62,414 nucleotides of DNA from NCBI GenBank assembly GCA_905478325.1, contig CAJQIB010000001.1:1-62414 (forward strand), in the 5' to 3' direction. The position numbers were made by a program, and so were the translations under genes. Shown one piece after another: positions 19,138-28,910 of this stretch (positions are counted from its first letter, which is position 1; every line of letters begins with the position of its first letter). Source of the stretch: an uncultured Flavobacteriales bacterium (GTDB taxonomy: Bacteria; Bacteroidota; Bacteroidia; Flavobacteriales_D; Sanyastnellaceae). The notes under the pieces are model-generated. The model worked only from the letters and a program-made list of their open reading frames with translations, searched no databases and was not told the DNA's origin.

Positions 19138-20502
19138 TTAAAGACAACCGCCTTCTTCGTTGAGGACGAAGCCGTCCACCGTGTTTTCTGAATTGGAGAA
19201 TTGAAGTGACATTCCTGGACAATCCCAAGAGGCATCCCGAATGAGAATGTCTTCGCCCATGGTTCCTCTGCGTAACAATTGGTCCGTCCAATGGCCTTCA
19301 CCCGCAGTTTCTTTTCGGAATTCGTCACGAGCGGCATCTCGGATTTCTTCAGCCGTAGCTGACTCTGGTAAAATAAAATTACCGGGTCCATACGCCCGAT
19401 CTCGAATGGCATTGATGTCGGCAATGGCCGTGGACAATTCCAAACCGGTTTCAGCCAATGCCTCTGCACGAATGAGATGCATTAAGGTCAAGTGTGCCAA
19501 TGGAATGTTGAAGTATTCTTTGTTGTTGAATCGATTGCAAAGCGCTCGAGTACCGGAAGTATACCATTGAGAGCGTGCGTCACCTGCTCCAGAAAGGCTC
19601 ATGAAGAACGCAAAGTCTTCACTGAATGCCAATTGGGGAGAGCTCGTATTGTCTGAACGCAGATTGTCACGAAACCAAGAGCTCCTAAAATCATTGGGTT
19701 GGCTGACAATTCCAAAGACTGTTTCAGTGTTGATCATGTCCGTTTCAAAACGGTCGAGGTCCTCGTCCAGCGTGAAGTCTCCTGATTCAATGATAGAAGA
19801 AGCATACGATGCGGCCAGGGCATAGTCTCCCATTAAAAAATGAATTTGAGCGAGATATGCGCGAGCGGCATGTTGCGTCGCGTACACACCATTGGTCGCA
19901 GGCAAATTCTGCAAGGCAAAGTTGAGGTCCTCAACAATCGCCGTGTAAACGGCGCCGACAGGAGCACGTGGCAAAGGGTCTTGACTAGACTCGAGGCGAA
20001 GCGGTACACCGGGATGGCTATTGTCCGGCGTGTATCCGTATGGCCGCGCATAGATTTTCACAGCTCCCCAATGGCAAATGGCCCGTACAAATCGAGCTTC
20101 TGCTTCAAGACGAAGTTCATCGGTTGCCGTGAGGTCCGTGACAAATTGAAAGTTCTCAATGAGGACATTTGAACGGTAAATCGCATAATAGAAGTCGGTG
20201 TATGCACCGCCATTGATACCGGTAAAAAAAGTGGTCTCGCGGTTGTAAACTGCGGTAAAGTCCAGGCTATTATCGGGTGCTCCAAAATTGGGGCCGCGCA
20301 ATTCGTTGATGATTTGAACGCGACCACCATAGAGGTTGGCCAAGACGTCATAGGTACTAACCAGCAGCCGTTGTAAGTCATCCGTGTCTTGAATGGCGTC
20401 TTCGGCCAAGATGACATCCCCGGGTTCAAATTCAAGGAGCCGGTCACATGAGATGGCAGCCATCGCAATGCCAGCAAGAAGGAGGAGGTGTTTCATTTTC
20501 AT
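19138..20502 (-). CDS. susD: SusD/RagB-family starch-binding outer-membrane lipoprotein
   Basis: 454 aa. A lipobox AISC gives the lipidated Cys at about residue 19. Typical SusD features follow: TYDVLANLYGGRVQIINELRG, YYAIYRSNVLIENF, EARFVRAICHWGAVKIYARPYG and PRAPVGAVYTAIVEDLNFAL (TPR-like helices), HAARAYLAQIHFLMGDYALAA, and a C-terminal segment KEYFNIPLAHLTLMHLIRAEALAE. It would form the lid on the SusC barrel and bind starch oligosaccharides. The gene starts 12 bases after susC. The specificity is inferred from the two flanking GH13 genes. Confidence 0.93.
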   Translation of the reverse strand: MKMKHLLLLAGIAMAAISCDRLLEFEPGDVILAEDAIQDTDDLQRLLVSTYDVLANLYGGRVQIINELRGPNFGAPDNSLDFTAVYNRETTFFTGINGGAYTDFYYAIYRSNVLIENFQFVTDLTATDELRLEAEARFVRAICHWGAVKIYARPYGYTPDNSHPGVPLRLESSQDPLPRAPVGAVYTAIVEDLNFALQNLPATNGVYATQHAARAYLAQIHFLMGDYALAASYASSIIESGDFTLDEDLDRFETDMINTETVFGIVSQPNDFRSSWFRDNLRSDNTSSPQLAFSEDFAFFMSLSGAGDARSQWYTSGTRALCNRFNNKEYFNIPLAHLTLMHLIRAEALAETGLELSTAIADINAIRDRAYGPGNFILPESATAEEIRDAARDEFRKETAGEGHWTDQLLRRGTMGEDILIRDASWDCPGMSLQFSNSENTVDGFVLNEEGGCL

Positions 20503-20514
20503 GATAAGCTGGGA

Positions 20515-23500
20515 TTAAAATGTGGTCGATATCGACAACGTGATCGCCCGTTCCTGCGGTGGCGTCAAATACGTCACGTTTGGACTCATGTTGCGGTCTT
20601 GTGCATTTTCGAAATCACGAACAACTTCGGGGTCAAGGCCTGGAAAATTGGTGATTGTCAGCAGGTTGGTTGCATTCAAAGCAATGCGGCACGCTGACAT
20701 CGTTGATCCCGGAGGCAAGGGAACGGTGAACCCGAGAGTCACGTTCCGCAAACGGATATACGAGGCATCGTAAATGAACAAACTGGTATTCCACCATGGA
20801 AACCCAGAAGGCAAACTGTACGTCGTCTCGTCCAAGGTGAGTCTTGGGTAGGTCGCCTCATCTCCCGGTTGTCTCCACCGGTCCAGCTTTTCTTCTCGCA
20901 TATTCCATCCTGTCACGACACCCAGTTGCCTTTTTGCAGAGGAATCGAAGATTTTAGCTCCAATGCTAAAGGTGGCCAAGCCGCTGAGGTCCCAGTTCTT
21001 GTAACGAAAGGTGTTGTTCATTCCACCAATGACGTCCGGCAGTCCGTCACCCACATATTTACGGATGTCGTTGCTGTATTCGTAGGTCTCGTTGCCGTCG
21101 AGGTCCAAATAAACAGGAAGCCCCGTTTCAGGATCAACATGGCTGTGTTCTACCAGGTAAAAACTCCCGACAGGTCGGCCTACGATGACGCGCGAATCAT
21201 TGGTTCCGCCACTGACGGCATCGGGTGTGTAGTTTCCGATATTAATCAGCTCATTGTAATTGCGTGCAATGTTCAAGTCTGTATTCCACTGCAAGTCTCC
21301 GGTCAAGTTTCTGGACTTAATGGAGAATTCAACCCCGCGATTGAGGATGGTGCCAACATTGTCCCAAAAGTTGGTGAACCCCGTGCTCGCTGGTGTGCTG
21401 ACATTCATGAGGACATCTGTTGAATACTTGTGGTAGCCTGCGAGCTCTAAGGTGACCCGGTCTTGCCACAGTCCCATCTCTACACTGGCATCAACCGTTC
21501 GGGATGTTTCCCATCGCAAGAAGGGGTTTTCCGGTTGAATCGGGTAAAGAATGGAGTCTCCTGCATATGTGTTGCCATTGTTTGCGGGTGAGTAGGTGCC
21601 GAATCGCGCGTAATCAGGCAACGCTGCATTTCCAGTAAGTCCGATACTCGTTCGAAATTTCAAGAAATTCACGTGCCTCGAAGAGAACCACGACTCATCA
21701 GAAATGACCCATCCTGCGGACAATGAAGGAAAGAATCCGTAGCGACTCTCCCGGCCGAAACGAGAGCTTCCGTCTACACGGGCTGTCGCTTGAACGAAAT
21801 ATCGGTCTTTCAACGCATAGTTGACTCGTCCGAAGTACGACAAGAAGCTATGCTGCGAAGGCAAGTTGACCGTTCTGTTGACATTGGCAGCATCATCTGA
21901 GAGGGAATCGTTTTCAAAAATGGGCCCGTCCACTTGTCCGTAAAACAAGCCATATCCATAGTTGTCCGTACGTTGAAACTCACTGCCTACGAGGAAATTC
22001 AACGTCTGGGTGTCATCCAATTCCAACAAATAATCGGCGGTGGCGCTGTAATTCCAGTTGAGAACATAATTCGCATTGCGATTGGCGCTCCCGAGATCCG
22101 AGGTGATCGACAAGGCTCCTGGATTGAACAGGTCCTCCTTGAGGTGCATGTAGTCAAAGCCCCCTGATAGTTTGACATGAAGGTCTTTGAGGGGAGTCAA
22201 TACCAATTGTGCGTTGTTGATGGAACGGTCCTCTGTATTCTTCCATTGCTTCAATTCACGAACGGCGACTGGATTCTTTGTGGTTCCCCATTCATCAAAC
22301 CACAAGAAATATTCTCCCGCTTCATTGGTAACAGTACCATTGGCATCCACTTGATCCTCTAAATAGCGAACGGGGTAGTACGGCAGCGCATTGGACATGG
22401 CATCTCCCAATCCGCCTGACCAAGCCGCATCAATGCGGTTGTTTTGACCTCGGCTCAGGGATGAACTTAAAATGACCTTGGCCCAAGGTTTTGGGGTCCA
22501 ATCAAAATTGACTCGAGCGCTCGAGCGATTGTAGCTGTTGCCAAGCAAGTAGCTTCCGTTGTTGTCTTGTGAAACGCCCGCATACAGGTTGTAGCGGTAA
22601 CCGCCATGCCGGACTCCAAAGTTGACGTTTCCTTTGGTACCGAGACCGGTTGTTTCGTCGACCCAATTGGTATTGGTCTGCAACGCCTGGAGGTACGCCT
22701 CTTTACGTGTCAGCGGATCATCTGATGACGACGTCAAGTTCGGAAGCCAGACATATCCGGTTCCGCCGTCATTTTCCCATGCTTCTTGTCGCAGGGTCAA
22801 ATACGACTCGGTGTCCATCATGTTGGGGCGCGTGGCGGGTATGCCGAATCCTGCGCGTGTGCTAAATTCAAAAGAAGTTCCTTTTCTTCCGCGTTTTGTG
22901 GTAATCAAGATGACCCCATTGGCTCCTCGTGACCCGTAAATTCCAGTCGCAGCGGCATCCTTGAGGATTTCCACAGATTCGATGTCGTTGGGGTTGATGG
23001 AAGCCAGAGGATTGTTATTGAAGGCTCCTGAATTTGCTCTCAAGAAATATTCTTGGGTAATGGGAATGCCATCAATGACGTAAAGCGGGTCACCGGCAGC
23101 GGAGACAGAAGCGACTCCCCGCACGCGAATCAAGGACGCTGATCCGGCTACACCCGAGGATTGGCTCACTTGAACACCGGCGGCTTGGCCCTGAAGTGCG
23201 GCTTCAAAAGAAGGTGTTTGGATTCCTGTGATTTGTTTGGCAGAAACCTGAACAATGGATCCTGTCACTTCTTTTTTACGCTGGACACCATAGCCCACAA
23301 CGACAACATCCTCGATCATCACCGCATCTTCCTCCAAAACAATGGACCATTCGATGGAGGTGTTTTGAATGTCAACGGAGCGTTTTTGCGTGAGGTATCC
23401 AATGAATGAGAAGGAGACCTGATGGCTTCCTTTTGATAGGGACAGCGAGAAGCTCCCGTCCATTCCTGCGAACTGACCATCCGTTCCATCGACAATAACC

Positions 23501-23616
23501 GAGGCGGAGGGCAAGGGATTGCCTTGCGCATCGACGATTGTACCGCTCAACGTTTGACCGAAGCCAATAAGCGGACTGCTCAGGATGAGCAAAAGGAGAA
23601 TTGATTTTAAGCGCAT
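20515..23616 (-). CDS. susC: SusC/RagA-family TonB-linked outer-membrane transporter
   Basis: 1033 aa from the ATG at 23616; the in-frame TTG seven codons upstream would put extra charged residues before the signal peptide. After the signal peptide comes a carboxypeptidase-like domain (SGTIVDAQGNPLPSASVIVDG). The SusC plug follows (IEDVVVVGYGVQRKKEVTGS, LYVIDGIPIT, VEILKDAAATGIYGSRGANG), then a 22-strand-type barrel ending in ERAITLSISTTF. It imports oligosaccharides into the periplasm with TonB energy. A perfect -7 box TAAGTTTG lies at 23635-23642, so susC may also have its own promoter inside the operon. Confidence 0.95.
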   Translation of the reverse strand: MRLKSILLLLILSSPLIGFGQTLSGTIVDAQGNPLPSASVIVDGTDGQFAGMDGSFSLSLSKGSHQVSFSFIGYLTQKRSVDIQNTSIEWSIVLEEDAVMIEDVVVVGYGVQRKKEVTGSIVQVSAKQITGIQTPSFEAALQGQAAGVQVSQSSGVAGSASLIRVRGVASVSAAGDPLYVIDGIPITQEYFLRANSGAFNNNPLASINPNDIESVEILKDAAATGIYGSRGANGVILITTKRGRKGTSFEFSTRAGFGIPATRPNMMDTESYLTLRQEAWENDGGTGYVWLPNLTSSSDDPLTRKEAYLQALQTNTNWVDETTGLGTKGNVNFGVRHGGYRYNLYAGVSQDNNGSYLLGNSYNRSSARVNFDWTPKPWAKVILSSSLSRGQNNRIDAAWSGGLGDAMSNALPYYPVRYLEDQVDANGTVTNEAGEYFLWFDEWGTTKNPVAVRELKQWKNTEDRSINNAQLVLTPLKDLHVKLSGGFDYMHLKEDLFNPGALSITSDLGSANRNANYVLNWNYSATADYLLELDDTQTLNFLVGSEFQRTDNYGYGLFYGQVDGPIFENDSLSDDAANVNRTVNLPSQHSFLSYFGRVNYALKDRYFVQATARVDGSSRFGRESRYGFFPSLSAGWVISDESWFSSRHVNFLKFRTSIGLTGNAALPDYARFGTYSPANNGNTYAGDSILYPIQPENPFLRWETSRTVDASVEMGLWQDRVTLELAGYHKYSTDVLMNVSTPASTGFTNFWDNVGTILNRGVEFSIKSRNLTGDLQWNTDLNIARNYNELINIGNYTPDAVSGGTNDSRVIVGRPVGSFYLVEHSHVDPETGLPVYLDLDGNETYEYSNDIRKYVGDGLPDVIGGMNNTFRYKNWDLSGLATFSIGAKIFDSSAKRQLGVVTGWNMREEKLDRWRQPGDEATYPRLTLDETTYSLPSGFPWWNTSLFIYDASYIRLRNVTLGFTVPLPPGSTMSACRIALNATNLLTITNFPGLDPEVVRDFENAQDRNMSPNVTYLTPPQERAITLSISTTF

Positions 23617-23634
23617 CAAATAAGGTTTACGAGG

Positions 23635-23642
23635 CAAACTTA
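23635..23642 (-). promoter_or_regulatory. Possible internal -7 box (TAAGTTTG) upstream of susC
   Basis: Perfect TAnnTTTG, 18 bases before the susC ATG, in the 63-base gap behind the amylase gene. No good -33 element is visible, so it is only a candidate internal promoter. Confidence 0.35.
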
Positions 23643-23679
23643 TGGATTCAAAAAAATATACACCGTAGAAACAGTATCA

Positions 23680-26559
23680 TCAATGAACAATGACCCGCTG
23701 AGTATCCATCCGGCCATCATGCACGAGCTGAATGAAATACAATCCAGCGTTCCAATCAGCAACGGAAATGGTGAACTCAGTCGTTCCATCATGCCAAGGT
23801 GTAACGTTTTGTCGGGAAATCAGTTGACCGGTGGTGTCCAAGACTTTCAATTCACAGTCATTCAATGACTGTGATGAGAATGAGCAATGGATGATGTTCG
23901 AGGCAGGGTTGGGATGGAGATTAAACTGAAGGTCAGAACCGGCATGTGCGCTGATCCCGTTGGTTATAGGTGAGGCGATGTCGGCGTCCAAAAACACATG
24001 GTACTCGCCTGGAGCGAAATCCATAAACGCATTCACATCCGAAACGTCAAAGGATGTCCCTGTAAAGTAGTCGTACCACATTCCGGTATGCTGAAACCCC
24101 GGAATCATGCTCAAGTCGGTCACCTTAAAGTTGGCAACAATCACGGCATTGAGATCGATGCCATTGATGAGAAGTCGCTTTCCATACCCTCCAACATCAA
24201 AGTTGTAGTTGTTTGAAGTGAAAGGGTCGGGATACGTTGTTTTTAGATGAGCCAATCCCGAGATGACCTCGTGGATGCGATAGCGATTCGCATTGTCTCG
24301 ATAATCCCATCGGACAGGTTTGGCTTCTGTGCGGCAATTTTCGCTGATGGTCGTACCATCACTGCACGTGTTGATGCTGTAATCGTACCCCAACTCTTCA
24401 AATTGATAGAGCATTTTAGGCCCAGGAAGTGGGATGTTGAAGCACTGCAAGGCTTCCATGCGAGCCAAAGCCGTATTCAAGTCGGAAACTTGGTAACCAC
24501 CGTCGCCATTTCCAAATGAAAGTGCCTTATAGATCAAGCGCTCTTCATCGTGGCTTTCTGGATAGCTTACTACGTGGGGGGAGGACATGCCCTGTTCCTG
24601 ATAATTCGCCCAATTGAAATTGGATCCATAGCCCATCAAAGCTTCGGAATATTCATGGGACGTATTGGCCCAAACCATGAAGCCATCTTCGACCAAGGCT
24701 TGCAATTCACTGTTGTCAGTCCAGTGTTCTAGGATCATGTAGATGCCAGGGTCGGAGCTCCACACGTGATCCGCATAGTTGTTGAGGATGTTGATCCGGC
24801 TTTGGTCATATCCATTGCCCCAGCCGGAGGTTTGGGTCATGCCTTTTGAAAAGTCCAATCGGTATCCGTCCACATGATATTCATTGATCCAATAGGCCAA
24901 TGTTCGTTTCATGAAGGCCACTGTGGCCCCGCTTTCGTGATTCCAATCATAAAACCACGTTTCCGGTGATGGCGACACTTCATTGAACCACGGGTTGCTC
25001 GCAGCTGGTTGATTTTCGGCATCGTTCCAATACATCTCGAGAAATGGATTGGGGGTGTCCGCATGATTCAATGCAACATCTAAAATGACAGCGATTCCAC
25101 GTTCATGGCAAGCATTCACGAGCGATTTAAACGCGTTTTTCGTTCCATAAGCTTTGTCGAGTGCCAAATAGAATGTGGGGTTGTATCCCCAGCTGTCGTT
25201 TCCATTGAACTCATTGATTGGCAGGAACTCGATGGCGTTGATCCCCAGCCGATCGAGATAATCTAAGGTGTCCAATATGGTCTGGAAATTGCGTTCTTCA
25301 GTGAAGTCGCGAACGAGCAATTCATACACAATCAATTGGTCGTTTTCTGGTCGCTGAAATTCTGCATCGCTCCAAGGGTAGTCTTGTTGCGCTGTTTGAA
25401 ACACGGAAACGGGCTTGTTCTCCGTCAGCATGTTGGGAAAGGGCATCAAATCCGGGTAGGTCGATTCTGAAATCCAGCCATCATTCCATGGATCCAAGAC
25501 CACTTCTGAATACGCATCTGCGACCCGCATGTCGTCGGGCATGATGTGGTAGTGAAATCGATATTCTTGGCCGGGTGTTAAGCCGGTGAGGTCAATCCAG
25601 TAACGCGACTGATCTGGAGTGGGCGTCATCAAGTAATCGTAACTCAGTTCCCAATTGTTGAAGTCTCCCACTGCGAATACGTGCTCTTTTGACGGGGCAT
25701 ACAATTGAAGCCGTACACTCGTGTCGGAGAGATACTTGATACCATCTTCAGATCCATTGGGTGGCCAAGCAGTGACAGGACTGCCGGGCAACACAGTCAG
25801 TGTCGCTGAATCCGAGGCCACAGAACTGCCATTGTCTGCTACCATCAGCAGGTTGTATTGCCCTGCATCCAAGGCCTCAAAATCATACGTCAATGAGGTT
25901 CCTGAAGCTGTCGTCACCGACTCTTCATTGATGAACAATTCCATTTCACTCGCTTCCGAAGCTTGTCCGGAAATAGCAAGCGATTCTCCAATTCCTAAAA
26001 CGGCATACCCAAGCTCAGGCGTTTGGATGGAAACAGAAAAAGCACCGGTACTGACTTCATAAAAGATGTCTGAACCATCCGCGTTACGCCCCACGAGACT
26101 TCCCGATGCATTGCGAAATACCATGGCTAAGTTTTCGATGCTGACACCATCAGGAATCCCATAATATGCTGCCAAGGTCAACCCGTTGAAATCGAAAGAA
26201 TGGACTCCGCTGCCTTCAGGATTCAGAACGTACTCAGCATCGCTCACACCCCATGTCGTTTGCACAAACTGCCAATCGCTTGGACCTGAACTTTCACTGG
26301 TAATGACACCCGTATGAATGTAGACGGGAATAACGCCTTCCAATTCGCCGTTGCCTAACCCGCTGTCGAAGTAGAGGGTGACCAGGTCGTCAGCTGTGGG
26401 GAAAGCGGGATCTGTCCAAATCACTTGTCCGGATGCGTTTTGAGCAAATAGAACACCTGTGAAGAACCAAAGGAAGAGGTTTAGGCGGGCTGCTTTCGCT
26501 ATGCGAGACACCGTGTTTTTGGTCAAATTTGACGTCTGCTGAATCGTTATCGTGTTCAT
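23680..26559 (-). CDS. Secreted multidomain GH13 alpha-amylase with T9SS tail
   Basis: 959 aa. The signal peptide has an unusually long n-region and ends near FAQNASGQ. Beta domains follow, including a CBM48-like one (LQLYAPSKEHVFAVGDFNNW). The GH13 barrel shows region I DVALNHADTP, region II GYRLDFSKGM (nucleophile Asp), region III MILEHW (acid/base Glu) and region IV YPESHDEER. The last ~85 residues form a T9SS sorting domain (LHPNPASNIIHCSF, VLDTTGQLISRQ, WNAGLYFIQLV). The enzyme should act on starch outside the cell. Its ATG overlaps the CotH stop codon (ATGA, 26556-26559), so the two are translationally coupled. Confidence 0.94.
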   Translation of the reverse strand: MNTITIQQTSNLTKNTVSRIAKAARLNLFLWFFTGVLFAQNASGQVIWTDPAFPTADDLVTLYFDSGLGNGELEGVIPVYIHTGVITSESSGPSDWQFVQTTWGVSDAEYVLNPEGSGVHSFDFNGLTLAAYYGIPDGVSIENLAMVFRNASGSLVGRNADGSDIFYEVSTGAFSVSIQTPELGYAVLGIGESLAISGQASEASEMELFINEESVTTASGTSLTYDFEALDAGQYNLLMVADNGSSVASDSATLTVLPGSPVTAWPPNGSEDGIKYLSDTSVRLQLYAPSKEHVFAVGDFNNWELSYDYLMTPTPDQSRYWIDLTGLTPGQEYRFHYHIMPDDMRVADAYSEVVLDPWNDGWISESTYPDLMPFPNMLTENKPVSVFQTAQQDYPWSDAEFQRPENDQLIVYELLVRDFTEERNFQTILDTLDYLDRLGINAIEFLPINEFNGNDSWGYNPTFYLALDKAYGTKNAFKSLVNACHERGIAVILDVALNHADTPNPFLEMYWNDAENQPAASNPWFNEVSPSPETWFYDWNHESGATVAFMKRTLAYWINEYHVDGYRLDFSKGMTQTSGWGNGYDQSRINILNNYADHVWSSDPGIYMILEHWTDNSELQALVEDGFMVWANTSHEYSEALMGYGSNFNWANYQEQGMSSPHVVSYPESHDEERLIYKALSFGNGDGGYQVSDLNTALARMEALQCFNIPLPGPKMLYQFEELGYDYSINTCSDGTTISENCRTEAKPVRWDYRDNANRYRIHEVISGLAHLKTTYPDPFTSNNYNFDVGGYGKRLLINGIDLNAVIVANFKVTDLSMIPGFQHTGMWYDYFTGTSFDVSDVNAFMDFAPGEYHVFLDADIASPITNGISAHAGSDLQFNLHPNPASNIIHCSFSSQSLNDCELKVLDTTGQLISRQNVTPWHDGTTEFTISVADWNAGLYFIQLVHDGRMDTQRVIVH

Positions 26560-28865
26560 TGCACAAGGATGGTGTGTGACTGGGGTGAGCTCGGTTCCAA
26601 TAGGTTCCAGTGCACAATGTATGCACCGGGTTGAAGAAGATTGCCTGGAATTCGGGAAGACTCTCCGGCTGCAATGTGCACGCCATTGGACTGGTATAAA
26701 TTCCAGACGTTGGAATGCGGCATTGAAATCGGCTGACCCGCTCGATGTGGGTTGTTAGGATGCCAAGGGGCCTCAAGCGATGCGGTTTCGGATACGACAT
26801 TCTCCATGTCTCCATTGGGAGCGTTGGGTGTCGGAGGGGTGTCGGTAAATAGGAAAAACCAGGTCCAAGAGGGTGCTCCGTCTGTTGTCCTCCCCCAACT
26901 CGCATTGGGAGCTGCACCATTCCAATGCGCCGAGTCGATCAGACGCCAGGCGTCGGCGTCCATCGTCGTGATGAACACATCGCCGCTGTCAGCGTCCAGA
27001 TGAAACGGAGCGTGAAGGGGCCCGTCTTCAACATCATCATCACAATAAAACACCACGTGCTGACCGGGGTCGAGCGTGACATTCGGCAGAGACCATCGGT
27101 TTGGCCAGTCGAGGCGGTTGGTGAGATAATGATAACTCAGGTTGATGGGCGCGTTGCCTGCGTTGTACAATTCTACCCAATCGGCATACCCGCCGGCTTC
27201 ATCCTGCATGAAACTGTTGTTGAGCGGCATGGCCTCGTTAATCACCAAGCCATTGCTGAGTGATGCATTCCAAACTTGGCGAGATGTACACGGCGATTGC
27301 ACCGCATTGTTCTCAGACTCAGCGACCACTGTCCACCAGGCATGCGCACTGCCATTCATCGGGATCTCAGCTTCCCAGAGGCTCCCAAACTCGCTGGATT
27401 CAACCAGTGACAAAGGATAAGACACGTTGGAAGTGGCCTCCATTTGAACGTCAGCATGGATGGAGTTGATTGTGTTGCCCTCAGTTGATGCAATCCATGC
27501 ATGAACGGTGAGCGTGTCATTGACCAAGGGGCTCGGCGCCCACGCAGTCAAAGAAAGCGGACCCCATTCGAGGGCTTCATCCAATTGAATGTCGGCCCAA
27601 AATTGCCGGCTCTCCATAAACGGTACAATTCCCCATGCCACGTGTCCGCCCCAATTCTCGGACAATGCAAGGGTGAAATCATCGGCATCGAAGCCATAGT
27701 CCATGGTGTAAAATGAGTCATCCGCAATGGAAATGCCGATCGTGGATTGGATCACTTCACCCCGGGCTTGCATCCAATCCAGTGTGTAGGTCTCATCCAT
27801 GAGCTGCCGCATGAAATAAGTGAATGCCGTTTTATACGCTGGAACAGCCATCAAGCGTGTATACAAGGGTCTGTCTGATGCATCCGTCCAGCTGTAAGGG
27901 TCTTGGTTGGTCCATTCTCCAAACCATTGAATACCCAATGCATTGTCAGCGTCGTAAGGAATGTAAACGATGCGCTGGTCTTCAGGCCTGTGGTACAGGT
28001 AGAAGTTGTTTTTATTCCCAATGTAATTGTCCCAATGGCCACAGAGGATTTCAGCGGCAGCAATCTTCAGATAGCCGTAAACATCAAAGACATCTTCAAG
28101 AGCGCAGGGAAGCGACTCCAAGGGTTCGTTGTTCAGGACATCGATGAATTGAGCCAAGGCACCGTAGTGGTCTTCCGCTACATTGGTCTTCAGGTCATAC
28201 ACGCGGTCTTCGCTCCAGCTCGGTGTGAATTTGTAATCCTCACCGGATGAACCTTGGTAGGTGAGATTGGCAGGATAGGTGCACTTCCACAGATTCCCAT
28301 GATCTTGAATAAACCGTTTTTCTAGCCACTCTTCATCGATGTGTTCGAGGTTATAGTAGAGCCCATGGTACACTCCGTTGACGAATAAATTGACGTGATT
28401 GCTTCTGGAGACAGGCAAGCCAGCGTCGCGCATGCCTTCCCAAATCAAGCGCGCTCGGATGACGCTCGGGTCGTTGTGCTCTCCATTGAGATTCATTTTC
28501 TCAATACCTTCCCAAGACCCGCCGGGATTGAACGTGTTGAACGAGATTTTAAATGACTTTTTATCTGCGGCTCTTGACGTGTTTCCGCGCAGACGAAATC
28601 CGATGTTCGAAACGGTATCGGTGCTACCCGCTGATTGAAAAATAAAAGAGGCAGGATGCTCTTCATTGGAATACCAGTTGGACTCCTCATACATCCATTC
28701 CAGAGCTTCTCCGCATTCAATGTGAATGGTGGGCAGGTCATTCTGAACAAAGGGCACACCGTTAGCAGGATGAGGTAACATTCCTTGAGCAACGGCCGTG
28801 GATCCAGACTGAAGGTAGCCTGCAAAAAAAAGCAGGAAGAAGCAGCAGCGAGCGGAATCCTTCAT
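26556..28865 (-). CDS. Secreted CotH kinase-family protein with lamin-tail domain and T9SS-like tail
   Basis: 769 aa from the ATG at 28865 (an in-frame TTG lies five codons upstream). The signal peptide is followed by the CotH domain: FRLRGNTSRAADKKSFKISF, MNLNGEHNDPSVIRARL, NHVNLFVNGVYHGLYYNLEH, then the catalytic-type segment HWDNYIGNKNNFYLYHR with IVYIPYDADNALG. Residues ~545-680 contain a lamin-tail domain (LVINEAMPLNNS, YADWVELYNAG, LDPGQHVVFYCDDD). The last ~45 residues (LYQSNGVHIAAGE, LLQPGAYIVHWNL) resemble a T9SS sorting signal. CotH proteins are atypical kinases that can phosphorylate proteins. Here it is the second gene of the starch operon, 45 bases behind the regulator; its target is unknown. 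Confidence 0.9.
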   Translation of the reverse strand: MKDSARCCFFLLFFAGYLQSGSTAVAQGMLPHPANGVPFVQNDLPTIHIECGEALEWMYEESNWYSNEEHPASFIFQSAGSTDTVSNIGFRLRGNTSRAADKKSFKISFNTFNPGGSWEGIEKMNLNGEHNDPSVIRARLIWEGMRDAGLPVSRSNHVNLFVNGVYHGLYYNLEHIDEEWLEKRFIQDHGNLWKCTYPANLTYQGSSGEDYKFTPSWSEDRVYDLKTNVAEDHYGALAQFIDVLNNEPLESLPCALEDVFDVYGYLKIAAAEILCGHWDNYIGNKNNFYLYHRPEDQRIVYIPYDADNALGIQWFGEWTNQDPYSWTDASDRPLYTRLMAVPAYKTAFTYFMRQLMDETYTLDWMQARGEVIQSTIGISIADDSFYTMDYGFDADDFTLALSENWGGHVAWGIVPFMESRQFWADIQLDEALEWGPLSLTAWAPSPLVNDTLTVHAWIASTEGNTINSIHADVQMEATSNVSYPLSLVESSEFGSLWEAEIPMNGSAHAWWTVVAESENNAVQSPCTSRQVWNASLSNGLVINEAMPLNNSFMQDEAGGYADWVELYNAGNAPINLSYHYLTNRLDWPNRWSLPNVTLDPGQHVVFYCDDDVEDGPLHAPFHLDADSGDVFITTMDADAWRLIDSAHWNGAAPNASWGRTTDGAPSWTWFFLFTDTPPTPNAPNGDMENVVSETASLEAPWHPNNPHRAGQPISMPHSNVWNLYQSNGVHIAAGESSRIPGNLLQPGAYIVHWNLLEPSSPQSHTILVQ

Positions 28866-28910
28866 GAGCTCAGACTTCAATGACGCTTTGAAAAGACGTT
28901 CTCACGGGGT

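Noticed and set aside
23660-23670. A GTGTA half-site upstream of susC as a second operator
   Set aside because: The matching TACAC arm at the right distance is absent; the left flank is A-rich only.
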